Part shown: one piece after another, positions 1-7,171 of the stretch | How positions within the stretch are numbered: the first letter of the stretch is position 1 | Layout: each line of letters starts with the position of its first letter | Source: an uncultured Clostridium sp. | GTDB lineage: Bacteria; Bacillota; Clostridia; TANB77; CAG-508 | Reading direction: 5' to 3' | Assembly (NCBI GenBank): GCA_902492105.1 | Contig: CABUKD010000043.1 | Span: 1 to 13,116 of the forward strand | DNA: 13,116 nucleotides | Notes under the pieces: model-generated | The model's input: the letters and a program-made list of their open reading frames with translations, nothing else | Databases searched by the model: none | Told to the model about the DNA's origin: nothing | Program-made: the position numbers and the translations under genes

Positions 1-2
1 CA

Positions 3-215
3 ATAATGTTAATGGATGGAACATTAAATAGCCATTTAAAAGAAATTCAAGAAACTGCAACTGAAAGAGTAGAACAAATAATCAAACAACTAAAAGTCAA
101 AAGTAATTTAACAGAAGATATGAAAAATACAGATATGCTTTATTGGGTTGGTATGATGAATAATTTTAAGAATCAAGCAGAAGAAATAATTTTTAATGAA
201 TTAATATATGTATAG
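3..215 (+). CDS. tnpV: TnpV-family transposon protein, 3' part only
   Basis: The reading frame is open from the left edge of the window, so this is the C-terminal part of a longer gene. The residues match the recognisable end of TnpV proteins: a 'L..G.L..HL.EI...A.ER...I' helix, then 'WVG.MNN....AEEII..ELIY' at the very C-terminus. TnpV proteins are small proteins of unknown role carried by clostridial and other Gram-positive transposons and conjugative elements. Its stop lies inside the ribosome site of the next gene, so the two are probably cotranscribed. Family recognition is from memory of conserved residues, not a search. Confidence 0.75.
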   Translation: MMLMDGTLNSHLKEIQETATERVEQIIKQLKVKSNLTEDMKNTDMLYWVGMMNNFKNQAEEIIFNELIYV

Positions 216-227
216 GAGATGATGCGA

Positions 228-509
228 ATGAAGAATTTAAGAGAAGTAAAAGATGATTTATTAAAAGAATGGATAGAATTTAGAGGAGAAACAGCCTTTT
301 GTGAGATGACTCCTCAAGATAAAAAGTATTGTATTTACTTTGATGAGATTGCAGATAAAATACTTAAGAATGTTCCTGAACAGAATAAGGAATATGTTAA
401 GAAGCAACTAGATCAACTTGATAAAAATTTTATGGACTACTTATATTACTGGAATGAGAAGTATTATAGAAATGGTTTTGCAGACGTAATCGAACTATTA
501 GAATTATAA
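228..509 (+). CDS. small unknown protein downstream of tnpV
   Basis: I do not recognise this protein. It is about 93 residues, acidic and mostly helical, with no signal peptide or membrane segment. I chose the ATG at 228 because AGGAG at 214-218 then has a 9-nt spacer. The in-frame ATGs at 219 and 222 sit directly on the ribosome site. AGGAG overlaps the tnpV stop codon, indicating translational coupling and a common mRNA. A strong terminator follows directly, making this the last gene of its transcription unit. Small genes of this kind often accompany tnpV in mobile DNA, but that is context, not function. Confidence 0.7.
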   Translation: MKNLREVKDDLLKEWIEFRGETAFCEMTPQDKKYCIYFDEIADKILKNVPEQNKEYVKKQLDQLDKNFMDYLYYWNEKYYRNGFADVIELLEL

Positions 510-514
510 CACAC

Positions 515-560
515 AGGACGTAGAGAATAAATTGTATTCCCTACGTCCTATTTTATTTTT
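515..560 (+). terminator. intrinsic terminator after the tnpV unit
   Basis: AGGACGTAG (515-523) pairs perfectly with CTACGTCCT (541-549). After one mismatch the stem continues with five more pairs, and a T-rich tail follows (TTTTATTTTT). It separates the tnpV unit from the next promoter. Confidence 0.85.
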
Positions 561-577
561 AATTATTAGTGATTTTA

Positions 578-606
578 TTGTAAAAATCGACTAAAATTGA
601 TATAAT
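578..606 (+). promoter_or_regulatory. sigma-A promoter for the membrane protein gene
   Basis: TTGTAA (578-583), a 17-bp spacer and a perfect TATAAT (601-606). It lies 42 bp before the start codon at 648 and directly after the preceding terminator. Confidence 0.8.
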
Positions 607-647
607 AGTTTCCAGATAAATATATATTTATAGAAAGAGGAATAAGT

Positions 648-1049
648 ATGAACAAAACGAATATGATTTTAATTTGCATTATAATTGCATTAGTTTCAGG
701 AATTATTGGCTTTATAATAGGAATGAATGTTAAAGAAAGTAATGGAATAAATTCAAGTTCAGTAAAAAACGAAGAACAGAATCTTGTTGGAACATATAAA
801 ACAAATACGTGGAATGGAAAGGAAGCTATTATTGCATTAAAAAGTGATAAAACAATGATATGCCCAAATGGAAGTGGAACATGGTCATTTGAAGATGGTA
901 AACTTTATATTGAATATGGCTTAAGTATTCCACAAATTACTGAAGATGGGCATCAAGAATATAAAGAATCACAAACTAAACAAGAAGTTACAATTGTTGA
1001 AAGTGGTTTGATGTTAAGTGGTCATTTCTTTGAAAAAATAAGTAAATAA
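648..1049 (+). CDS. small membrane-anchored extracytoplasmic protein, unknown
   Basis: I do not recognise a named family. The first 25 residues form one hydrophobic helix (about 6-26) after a short positive N-terminus, so the protein is probably a signal-anchored membrane protein with the rest outside. There is no lipobox cysteine at a lipoprotein-type site. After a low-complexity linker (about 30-45), the segment 'LVGTYKT..' followed by alternating polar/hydrophobic strands and 'GTWSFEDGKLYIEY' resembles small lipocalin-like beta-barrel domains that score Gly-Thr-Trp motifs. That is only a resemblance. A GAGG-type ribosome site (634-640) with a 7-nt spacer supports the ATG. It has its own promoter, and the nuclease gene starts 39 bp downstream, so the two could share an mRNA. 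Confidence 0.75.
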   Translation: MNKTNMILICIIIALVSGIIGFIIGMNVKESNGINSSSVKNEEQNLVGTYKTNTWNGKEAIIALKSDKTMICPNGSGTWSFEDGKLYIEYGLSIPQITEDGHQEYKESQTKQEVTIVESGLMLSGHFFEKISK

Positions 1050-1088
1050 GAATAGTAGTATACTGGATTATTAAAGGTGATTTTATTT

Positions 1089-3644
1089 ATGTCAGATAAA
1101 TTAATTAATAATAAAGAATTAATGAAAGAATGGGATTATGAAAAGAATATTGAATTAGATCCTACAAAACTTAATATAGGCAGTGGAAAAAAAGCATGGT
1201 GGATTTGTAGCTCATGTGGAAATAAATGGAGAACACAGATTTATCTTAGAAAGAAACATGGTTGCCCTTTTTGTGCTCATAAGAAAGTTGGTCTTGCAAA
1301 TGCTAAAATTAAAAATGTAAGCAACTCATTAATAAACAAGTTTCCTGATGTTGTTAAAGTTTGGAATTATGAAAAAAATGAAGGGTTAAAACCTGAAGAT
1401 TTCTTATATCAATCTAATAAAAAAGTATGGTGGAAATGTTCAAAGTGTGGTAAAGAATGGCAGTCACCAATTTGTGCTAAATCACACACTACTATTTGTA
1501 AAGAATGTACTTATAAAGATAATAAACGAGTGTATGTAAAAGAAGGAATAAATGATTTAAAAACTAAAAATTCAGAACTTTTAAAAGAGTGGGATTATGA
1601 TAAAAATACCATTCTTCCTAGTCAAGTTTCACCTAAATCTGGAAAAATGATATGGTGGAAATGTGAAAATGGACACTCTTGGAAGAACTCCCCTTTGAAT
1701 AGAACAAAACATGAATCTAATAAATGTCCATATTGTTCAAATCAAAAAATTTTAAGAGGTTTCAATGACTTTGCAACTCTATATCCAGAATTATTAAAAG
1801 AGTGGGATTATGATAAAAATACAACAAACCCATATGATATTATAAAAGGTTCACATTTGAAATTCTACTGGAAATGCAAAAATGGTCATTCTTATATTTC
1901 TAGTGTTGGAAATAGAATTAAAGGAACAGGTTGCCCATATTGTGCTGGACAAAAAGTGTTAGAAGGTTATAATGATTTAGCAACAACCAATCCTGAATTA
2001 TTAAAAGAATGGGATTATGAAAAAAACATTATTAAACCTACTGAAATATCTTCAGGAAGCGGAATCAGTGTATGGTGGAAATGTAAAAATGGACACTCTT
2101 GGAAGTCTATAATAGTTAATAGAACAAAAAATGGAAAACGAGGATGCCCTATTTGCTCAAATAGAATATTATTAAAAGGCTATAATGATCTAGCAACAAC
2201 GAATCCTGAATTATTAAAGGAATGGGACTATGAAAAAAATACAATTAAGCCTACTGAAATAATTGCTGGAACAACAAAAAAAGCATGGTGGAAATGTGAA
2301 AAAGGTCATGAATGGTATGCAACAGTTGTTAGCAGAACGAAAAATCATTTTTGCCCAATATGTAATTCGAGTAAACAAACTTCTATTTCAGAAAAATCAA
2401 TAGTTTATTATTTGAATAATGCAAATATCCATTTAATAGAGAATTATAAAATTGGTAAAAAAGAACTTGATGTTTTTATTCCAAACATGAACATAGGTAT
2501 TGAATATGACGGACAACACTTTCATAGAAGTGTTAAAAAAGATTTAGAAAAAAACAAATTATGTGAAAGTAAAAAAATAAAACTAATAAGAATTAGAGAA
2601 CCTGAATTACCTATTTTAAATAGTACATCAATAGATTTTAGAATATCTACATTGACTCATGATCATTCATATATGAACGACGTATTGAGAAAATTATTAA
2701 AGTATTTGAAAGTAGAAAAAATAGATGTAGACGTAGAAAGAGATTTTAATGAGATTTATTCATTATATCAAAAAGGTGAAAAGAAAGAATCTATTATTAA
2801 TGAATATCCAGACTTAATTAAAGAATGGGATTATCAAAAAAATGTTGATATTAATCCTGAAATAATTTCTAAAGGAACTCATATCAATGTATGGTGGAAA
2901 TGTCAGAAATGTGGATATTCATGGCAAGCTTTTGTATATAGTAGAACAACTGGAAGTGGTTGTCCAAGATGTTCAGGAAGATTAAATGTAAAAAAACCAA
3001 GTAAATTGAAAATAGGAGAAAATGATTTTCAAACAGAATATCCAGATTTATCAAAAGAATGGGATTTTAAGAAAAATAAAATAGCACCTAATGAATTAAC
3101 AAGTGGCTCAAATATAAAAGTATGGTGGATATGTGATCTAAATCACAGCTATGAAGCGAGTATTTATAATAGAGTAAAAGGAACAGGTTGTCCATATTGT
3201 GCAAACAAAAAGGTATTAAAAGGCTATAATGATTTAGCAACGACAAATCCTATTCTATCTAAAGAATGGAATTACTCAAAAAATAGTATTAAACCTGATG
3301 AAGTAATGAACTTTACTAAGAAAAAAGTTTGGTGGATTTGTTCAAAAGGACATGAATGGCAAGCAGATATAGGCTCACGTTCTTCAGGAAGTGGTTGTCC
3401 AATTTGTAGTGGAAGACAAGTTTTAAGTGGTTATAACGATTTAACAATAACTAATCCTGAATTATTAATCTTTTGGGATTACGAAAAAAATATTATACAT
3501 CCAAATGAAATTGGAAAAGGAAGTCATGTAGATATATGGTGGAAATGTTCAATTTGTGGACAGTCTTATTCTAGAAAAGTATATCAACAAGTAGCCAGGA
3601 AAGGCAAATGCCCTATTTGCAAAAATAAGAAGATAATAGAGTGA
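1089..3644 (+). CDS. ten-zinc-ribbon protein with embedded Vsr/DUF559-like nuclease
   Basis: This 851-residue protein is built of repeats typical of the DUF4379 'probable zinc-ribbon' family. Each has 'P.L..EWDY.KN' followed by 'WWKC..GH.W' and 'CP.C'. I count six copies before residue about 425 and four after about 570. Between them lies a PD-(D/E)XK-type nuclease core: Glu435 in the first helix ('SISEKS'), 'ELDVFIP' with Asp461, 'IGIEYDGQHFH' with Glu472, Asp474 and His477, and then 'KLIRIRE'. This is the pattern of Vsr and DUF559 endonucleases. It probably binds nucleic acid through its zinc ribbons and cuts it. Roles as a homing-type, defence or repair nuclease are open. I chose ATG 1089 because AAAGG at 1073-1077 is then 11 nt upstream (AAAGGTGA gives 8 nt). 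The GTG at 1077 overlaps that site. The upstream membrane gene may be in the same operon. Confidence 0.85.
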   Translation: MSDKLINNKELMKEWDYEKNIELDPTKLNIGSGKKAWWICSSCGNKWRTQIYLRKKHGCPFCAHKKVGLANAKIKNVSNSLINKFPDVVKVWNYEKNEGLKPEDFLYQSNKKVWWKCSKCGKEWQSPICAKSHTTICKECTYKDNKRVYVKEGINDLKTKNSELLKEWDYDKNTILPSQVSPKSGKMIWWKCENGHSWKNSPLNRTKHESNKCPYCSNQKILRGFNDFATLYPELLKEWDYDKNTTNPYDIIKGSHLKFYWKCKNGHSYISSVGNRIKGTGCPYCAGQKVLEGYNDLATTNPELLKEWDYEKNIIKPTEISSGSGISVWWKCKNGHSWKSIIVNRTKNGKRGCPICSNRILLKGYNDLATTNPELLKEWDYEKNTIKPTEIIAGTTKKAWWKCEKGHEWYATVVSRTKNHFCPICNSSKQTSISEKSIVYYLNNANIHLIENYKIGKKELDVFIPNMNIGIEYDGQHFHRSVKKDLEKNKLCESKKIKLIRIREPELPILNSTSIDFRISTLTHDHSYMNDVLRKLLKYLKVEKIDVDVERDFNEIYSLYQKGEKKESIINEYPDLIKEWDYQKNVDINPEIISKGTHINVWWKCQKCGYSWQAFVYSRTTGSGCPRCSGRLNVKKPSKLKIGENDFQTEYPDLSKEWDFKKNKIAPNELTSGSNIKVWWICDLNHSYEASIYNRVKGTGCPYCANKKVLKGYNDLATTNPILSKEWNYSKNSIKPDEVMNFTKKKVWWICSKGHEWQADIGSRSSGSGCPICSGRQVLSGYNDLTITNPELLIFWDYEKNIIHPNEIGKGSHVDIWWKCSICGQSYSRKVYQQVARKGKCPICKNKKIIE

Positions 3645-3675
3645 TTTTTTATTACTCTATTTCATCATTTTTTAA
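3635..3675 (+). terminator. weak stem-loop at the end of the nuclease gene
   Basis: AATAGAGT (3635-3642, overlapping the stop codon) pairs with ACTCTATT (3654-3661). A T-run follows only after a 6-nt gap (3667-3672). It may work as a terminator but the stem is AT-rich. Confidence 0.4.
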
Positions 3676-3683
3676 AAAATCCC

Positions 3684-3712
3684 TTGATTTTTCTTAAATG
3701 ATTTGATAATAT
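3684..3712 (+). promoter_or_regulatory. candidate promoter of a small RNA
   Basis: TTGATT (3684-3689), a 17-bp spacer and TAATAT (3707-3712). GATAAT (3705-3710) is an alternative -10 at 15 bp. No open reading frame follows, but a structured stretch ending in a terminator does. Confidence 0.5.
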
Positions 3713-3717
3713 ATTTA

Positions 3718-3838
3718 TAACTTGAATGACTATTTAGTTATTCGTCAAGAGAGCTAACGAGTTGTAAACGTCTACTTCGTTGGCACCATTAGAACACCAA
3801 GTGTTTCGAAAGATTCAAACTTGGTGTTTTAATTTTAA
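3718..3838 (+). ncRNA. candidate structured small RNA with own promoter and terminator
   Basis: No coding frame covers this stretch, yet three clean stem-loops stand in a row. GAATGACT (3724-3731) pairs with AGTTATTC (3736-3743). GCTAACGAG (3753-3761) pairs with CTTCGTTGGC (3775-3784). AACACCAAG (3793-3801) pairs with CTTGGTGTT (3820-3828) and is followed by TTTTAATTTT. With the promoter just upstream this predicts an RNA of about 120 nt. I do not recognise it as a known RNA or riboswitch. It sits between the nuclease gene and the integrase end of the mobile element, so its ownership is uncertain. Confidence 0.5.
3793..3838 (+). terminator. intrinsic terminator of the candidate small RNA
   Basis: A nine-base-pair perfect stem (AACACCAAG/CTTGGTGTT) is followed by TTTTAATTTT. 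It is a convincing rho-independent terminator on the + strand, although no gene precedes it within about 150 bp. Confidence 0.75.
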
Positions 3839-3848
3839 AAATAGTCAA

Positions 3849-3870
3849 AGTTCTAACAAAAGTTCTAACA
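3849..3870 (+). repeat. candidate integrase arm sites, left end
   Basis: Two direct copies of AGTTCTAACA at 3849-3858 and 3861-3870, a 12-bp period, lie 60-80 bp beyond the integrase stop codon. The same pair recurs at 10481-10501. Such spaced direct repeats are typical binding sites for the N-terminal domain of Tn916-type integrases. Confidence 0.6.
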
Positions 3871-3928
3871 CTTTTCCAAAATTAGAATTTTTATTAAGTT
3901 AGAAATGTATTTTTTTTTAACAAGTTAC

Positions 3929-5140
3929 CTAAAGTGCTAGTTTGGTAATTTGTTCTTTTTTTGTATCTAATGCTAATTTGTTTTCAATCACATTTGCAGA
4001 AATTCTTTTATTTTCTACATCTGCATGGGCATATCTTAATGTAGTTTGAAAATTAGAATGACCTAGCCATATTTGTATATCTTTTAATGGCACACCATTT
4101 CTTACAAGCAAAGTGCCACAACTATGTCTTAAATCGTGTAATCTAATATGTCGCAAATTATTATTATCTAATATTTTACTAAAAGTTTGAGTTACATATC
4201 CTGGTTTCATCAGTTCTCCATTTTCCATTAAACAGATATAGTCCTTATAATCATTGCAATAAGTATTTCCATAAAACTTTTTATTTTCTTCATATTTATT
4301 TTTATATTTTCTTAATAACTCAGCAATAAAGTCAAATAAAGGTAAAGTTCTATAACCAGCATCACTTTTGGTTCTTTCTTTGAATATAAATTGTGTAACA
4401 CCATCAATTTTTCCTCTGCCAACAGTATGTCTAATTGTTAAAGTTTTATCATTAAAATCAATAGCATTCCACTTTATGCCTATAACTTCCTCACGCCTTA
4501 GACCATATACTCCTGCAATAATTACTGGTAGTTCAATAGGCGTAGTTTCGATTATTTCCATTAAATTTAATAATTCATCTTGTGTATAATAATCTGCTGT
4601 ATATTCTTTGACTTTTATATGCTCTAGTTTAGTTGCAGGGTTACTATCAATAATTTCAGTAATCACAGCACTTTTTAAAGCTTTACTTATATTTGCCCTA
4701 TAATGTTTTATAGTATTTCCTGAAAGACCTTCACTAAAAAGTAAATCAAAAAAGTCTTGAATATGTTTAGGTTTTAAATCAACTAATTTAATTTTCTTGG
4801 CTTTAAAGTATTTATATAATCTACCTTTAATAACTTGCTCATAACCGATATAGGTTGTTTGTTCAACTTTTCCTTTTTGTTTTTCAAGCCATTCTAACAT
4901 ATAATCACAAAACAAAATATTTTTGTATTTATCATATATGTTTGGATCTCTTAATTGTATCTTTGATTTTTGTTCATATTCAATTTTAAATTGTTCTAAT
5001 TTTTCTTCAGCCTTTTTCTTGTTTCCTTTTATGGTATAACCTGTAGGAATCCATTTTGGTTTTCTTTTTCCATAGTCATCATATAAATTCAAAACAGCAT
5101 AATAAAGACCTTTCTTTTTTTGTAAGCTACCTGTTATCAT
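3929..5140 (-). CDS. int: tyrosine recombinase/integrase
   Basis: This 403-residue enzyme would integrate and excise the element by site-specific recombination. The N-terminus ('GSLQKKKGLYYAVLNLYD..GKRK.KWIPTGY', about 4-35) is the arm-DNA-binding domain of Tn916/phage-type integrases. Residues about 75-170 form the core-binding SAM-like domain. The catalytic domain contains Arg215 ('GLRREE'), a candidate beta-hairpin Lys (254-258), His335-x-x-Arg338 ('LHDLRH'), His361 ('WLGH') and the nucleophile Tyr370 ('TTLRYAH'), so all catalytic residues are present. Length is normal for the family. GGAAAGGAG lies 4-5 nt before the ATG. It follows xis on the same strand with 81 bp between, and that gap contains its own extended -10. 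The stop faces the left end of the element and the arm repeats. Confidence 0.95.
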   Translation of the reverse strand: MITGSLQKKKGLYYAVLNLYDDYGKRKPKWIPTGYTIKGNKKKAEEKLEQFKIEYEQKSKIQLRDPNIYDKYKNILFCDYMLEWLEKQKGKVEQTTYIGYEQVIKGRLYKYFKAKKIKLVDLKPKHIQDFFDLLFSEGLSGNTIKHYRANISKALKSAVITEIIDSNPATKLEHIKVKEYTADYYTQDELLNLMEIIETTPIELPVIIAGVYGLRREEVIGIKWNAIDFNDKTLTIRHTVGRGKIDGVTQFIFKERTKSDAGYRTLPLFDFIAELLRKYKNKYEENKKFYGNTYCNDYKDYICLMENGELMKPGYVTQTFSKILDNNNLRHIRLHDLRHSCGTLLVRNGVPLKDIQIWLGHSNFQTTLRYAHADVENKRISANVIENKLALDTKKEQITKLAL

Positions 5141-5175
5141 TTTACTCCTTTCCGTTGTAACAGTTTAGATTTAAC

Positions 5176-5210
5176 TTATCATTGATACTTTTTGTATTAT
5201 ACCATGATAA
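5176..5210 (-). promoter_or_regulatory. int promoter with flanking inverted repeat
   Basis: On the minus strand TGGTATAAT is an extended -10 (TATAAT at 5201-5196), about 55 bp before int. It is bracketed by TTATCAT (5176-5182) and ATGATAA (5204-5210), a perfect 7-bp inverted repeat that a regulator such as Xis or a repressor could bind. No good -35 is visible, as expected for extended -10 promoters. Confidence 0.5.
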
Positions 5211-5221
5211 CTAAAAAATTC

Positions 5222-5431
5222 CTACTGTTCTGCCATCATATATTTGATAACATTAACTTTAGGAATTTTATATTCTCTGCCAACTTTTTTACTTTTTATT
5301 TTCTTTTCTCTTAACATACGATATGCAAGAGTGTTACTAATTCCACCTAACATTTTTCTCATTTGGTCGAGATTAACAATGTCTGGATAGTCTGTAAACA
5401 TTAAAGTATAAGTTTCTTTCATATCAGCCAT
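5222..5431 (-). CDS. xis: excisionase-like small HTH DNA-binding protein
   Basis: This 69-residue protein has a winged-HTH layout as in MerR-like excisionases (HTH_17): 'DIVNLDQMRKMLGGISNTLAYRMLREKKIKSKKVGREYKIPKVNVIKYM'. A helix-turn-helix (about 18-42) is followed by a wing with the 'VGREYKIPK' turn that places the recognition arm. Proteins of this shape directly upstream of integrases bend DNA and steer recombination towards excision. AGGAGG sits 9 nt before the ATG. A terminator separates it from the upstream HTH gene and leaves no room for a normal promoter, so its expression may depend on read-through. Confidence 0.85.
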   Translation of the reverse strand: MADMKETYTLMFTDYPDIVNLDQMRKMLGGISNTLAYRMLREKKIKSKKVGREYKIPKVNVIKYMMAEQ

Positions 5432-5467
5432 ATTTTTCTACCTCCTCTCTCGTTACAATAAGTTTCA

Positions 5468-5493
5468 TAAAAAAAGACCTATTCTGCAATAGG
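5468..5493 (-). terminator. terminator between HTH gene and xis
   Basis: On the minus strand CCTATT (5493-5488) pairs with AATAGG (5483-5478), with a 4-nt loop, and a run of seven T follows almost at once. It lies directly after the HTH gene stop and about 35 bp before the xis start. Confidence 0.7.
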
Positions 5494-5498
5494 ACTAA

Positions 5499-5972
5499 TT
5501 AAATACTATAACAATACTTTTTCTTATATTTCTGCGTTGGTATTTTTATATTTCTATTTATTGATTTAGGAACATCTGAACCAACATTTAATTTTCTATC
5601 TATAACTAGATTACCTTTACTATTTGCGTGATAAGCATTTGGATTCCATTTTCTATATGCTAAATCACTCATCTCTGAGGAATAAGATAATTCTTTACTT
5701 GCTTCAATATGTTGCTTCTTTACAAATTCATATAATTCTTTGTCAGTTTCATTTTGTCTTTTATTTCTAATCCATTCTCTTTTTGCAATTTTACGATTTT
5801 CTTTACTAATTTGTGTTCTGTATGCTTTTTCTTGAATATATTTTGTATCATTTTTTATTATTTTTGTGATATAAGATGGATTAACACCTATTTCTTTAGC
5901 AATAATAGATGGTTTTTCGTGTTCATTATAATATTTGTCGAGTATATAGTTCTTTGTATCTATAATAATCAC
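5499..5972 (-). CDS. helix-turn-helix protein, candidate element regulator
   Basis: This is a basic protein of 157 residues. Residues about 18-40 ('KPSIIAKEIGVNPSYITKIIK') form a clear helix-turn-helix of the sigma-region-4/Trp-repressor type. The rest is rich in Lys, Arg and Asn and ends in 'IPTQKYKKKYCYSI'. Similar proteins are found in clostridial phages and elements, to my recollection, without a defined role. The first codon is unusual: GTG at 5972 lies only 2 nt after AAAGG, and no in-frame ATG exists nearby, so the exact start is uncertain (nearby ATT codons would give better spacing). It is divergent from the zinc-finger gene and lies next to palindromic sites that it may itself bind. 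Confidence 0.75.
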   Translation of the reverse strand: MIIIDTKNYILDKYYNEHEKPSIIAKEIGVNPSYITKIIKNDTKYIQEKAYRTQISKENRKIAKREWIRNKRQNETDKELYEFVKKQHIEASKELSYSSEMSDLAYRKWNPNAYHANSKGNLVIDRKLNVGSDVPKSINRNIKIPTQKYKKKYCYSI

Positions 5973-6031
5973 AACCTTTCAAGCAATTTGGTAAAATTTT
6001 TGTCTACATATTTTTTATACAGTTGTAGCTC

Positions 6032-6060
6032 TTGACATTTTATATTAATTGTTGTAATAT
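6032..6060 (+). promoter_or_regulatory. rightward promoter for the zinc-finger gene
   Basis: A perfect TTGACA (6032-6037), a 17-bp spacer and TAATAT (6055-6060). The -10 lies inside the left palindromic arm at 6052-6081, so a bound repressor would block it. Confidence 0.8.
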
Positions 6061-6132
6061 ATTAGTATATTACACTTATTAATATTTAACACTATTATAA
6101 GGTAATAAGTGTAATATGTCAATATATTACAA
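6052..6132. promoter_or_regulatory. large inverted repeat operator
   Basis: Positions 6052-6081 and 6103-6132 are reverse complements at 27 of 30 bases, the three mismatches being the central AGT/GAC. Each arm is itself near-palindromic (GTAATATA..TATATTAC; GTAATAT..ATATTAC), giving two dimer-type sites. The arms overlap the -10 of the rightward promoter and the -35 of the leftward promoter. Confidence 0.8.
6094..6122 (-). promoter_or_regulatory. leftward consensus promoter for the HTH gene
   Basis: On the minus strand a perfect TTGACA (6122-6117), a 17-bp spacer and a perfect TATAAT (6099-6094). Its start site (about 6087) lies to the right of the start site of the opposing promoter (about 6067), so the two promoters face each other and their transcripts overlap. 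Confidence 0.85.
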
Positions 6133-6168
6133 TAATTTTTTTAAAAAAATTTTAAGGAGAATAAAATC

Positions 6169-7074
6169 ATGGAATTTAATTTTAAAAGTAATAGTGCATA
6201 TTCATATATGAAATATGGCGGATATCAAGGAAAATATAAAGGAAAAGAATATTATATGGTTCCAAATCTAGAGGCTAGTATAAATATTAGAGATTTATAT
6301 GATATGTTTAGTAAAATGGATTCAATATTAGTTGATTTATTAAATATGGGAAGAATATGTATAGATGCAGAAGATGATCAAACCAAATTTACTTGTGCAT
6401 ATTTTTTCGTAGAAAAATATGGTTTATTAGGTTTTATGGTGGAAGCACCAACTAATCCAGATTTTTTATTGAATGAAGAAGTAACATTAAAAGGAAATAA
6501 TTTTATTAATAAAAATTGTGTAATGAGAACTAAAGACTATTTTGATTTATTCTTTCCATTTGCTAACAATGATGAAATGAGTTACACAGTAACAAATGGT
6601 AAAGTAGAAATAGAAACAAATTCAGATTTACAAAGAATGTTAAATCGTACATCAATTAACGATCAATTAATTTATTCTAGTTTTTATTGTGAAAAAATAG
6701 ATTGGATTATTGAATATGCAAAAAAAATGTATAAAATATTTAAAAAGTATGTAGATTTAGCAAATAATAGTATGGATGATTATGATGAATATAAAGCAAG
6801 AGAAATTATAAATAATTATTATTTTTCTGGAATACCATACAAAATTAATATGTATGGAAATACTCCAGAAATATCATGGCAACCGAATTCTCTAAAACAA
6901 GCAATAGATATGGCTTTTGGATTTATGCTTTGCAGTGAGAAAAATCCTTTAAAGATATGCAAACATTGTGGTAAAGTTTTTTATGCTAAAAACCCTAAGG
7001 CTGAATATGATACTAGCCAATGTAGAAACCAAGCAAATGTATATAAAAGTAGGAATAAAAATAAAGCTGAATAA
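6169..7074 (+). CDS. unknown protein with C-terminal zinc-finger motif
   Basis: I do not recognise residues 1-250 of this 301-residue protein; they look like a soluble mixed alpha/beta domain without signal or membrane segments. The C-terminus carries Cys264-x2-Cys267 ('CKHCGKVFYAK') followed by 'YDTSQCRNQANVYKSR' with Cys285. This resembles the CGNR-type zinc finger found at the end of ABATE-domain proteins, but the fourth Cys of that finger is not evident (His266 or Cys255 could serve). A nucleic-acid-binding role is likely. The ribosome site TAAGGAG precedes the ATG by 9 nt. Transcription should start at the promoter at 6032-6060. It is divergent from the HTH gene and shares its operator region, suggesting coregulation. 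Confidence 0.75.
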   Translation: MEFNFKSNSAYSYMKYGGYQGKYKGKEYYMVPNLEASINIRDLYDMFSKMDSILVDLLNMGRICIDAEDDQTKFTCAYFFVEKYGLLGFMVEAPTNPDFLLNEEVTLKGNNFINKNCVMRTKDYFDLFFPFANNDEMSYTVTNGKVEIETNSDLQRMLNRTSINDQLIYSSFYCEKIDWIIEYAKKMYKIFKKYVDLANNSMDDYDEYKAREIINNYYFSGIPYKINMYGNTPEISWQPNSLKQAIDMAFGFMLCSEKNPLKICKHCGKVFYAKNPKAEYDTSQCRNQANVYKSRNKNKAE

Positions 7075-7094
7075 AAATAATTATTGAAAAAGCA

Positions 7095-7123
7095 TTGTTT
7101 TTATTAGAAAATTAAAGTATAAT
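7095..7123 (+). promoter_or_regulatory. promoter of the small peptide mRNA
   Basis: TTGTTT (7095-7100), a 17-bp spacer and a perfect TATAAT (7118-7123). The predicted start is near 7130, giving a transcript of about 175 nt that ends at the terminator at 7274-7305. Confidence 0.8.
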
Positions 7124-7171
7124 AAATCCATCCTTTTCCAAAGGAAAACTTTGAGAAAGGAGGTGAACATC

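Noticed and set aside
3691..3698. TTCTTAAA as a left copy of the attachment core
   Set aside because: It matches the right-end core for eight AT-rich bases only, and nothing of the tRNA follows. Similarly GCACCAT (3784-3790) resembles the tRNA end for seven bases, too few to count.
5754..6035. Plus-strand frame of 93 codons rich in Phe, Tyr and Ile
   Set aside because: It is the complement of the HTH gene and lacks a ribosome site.
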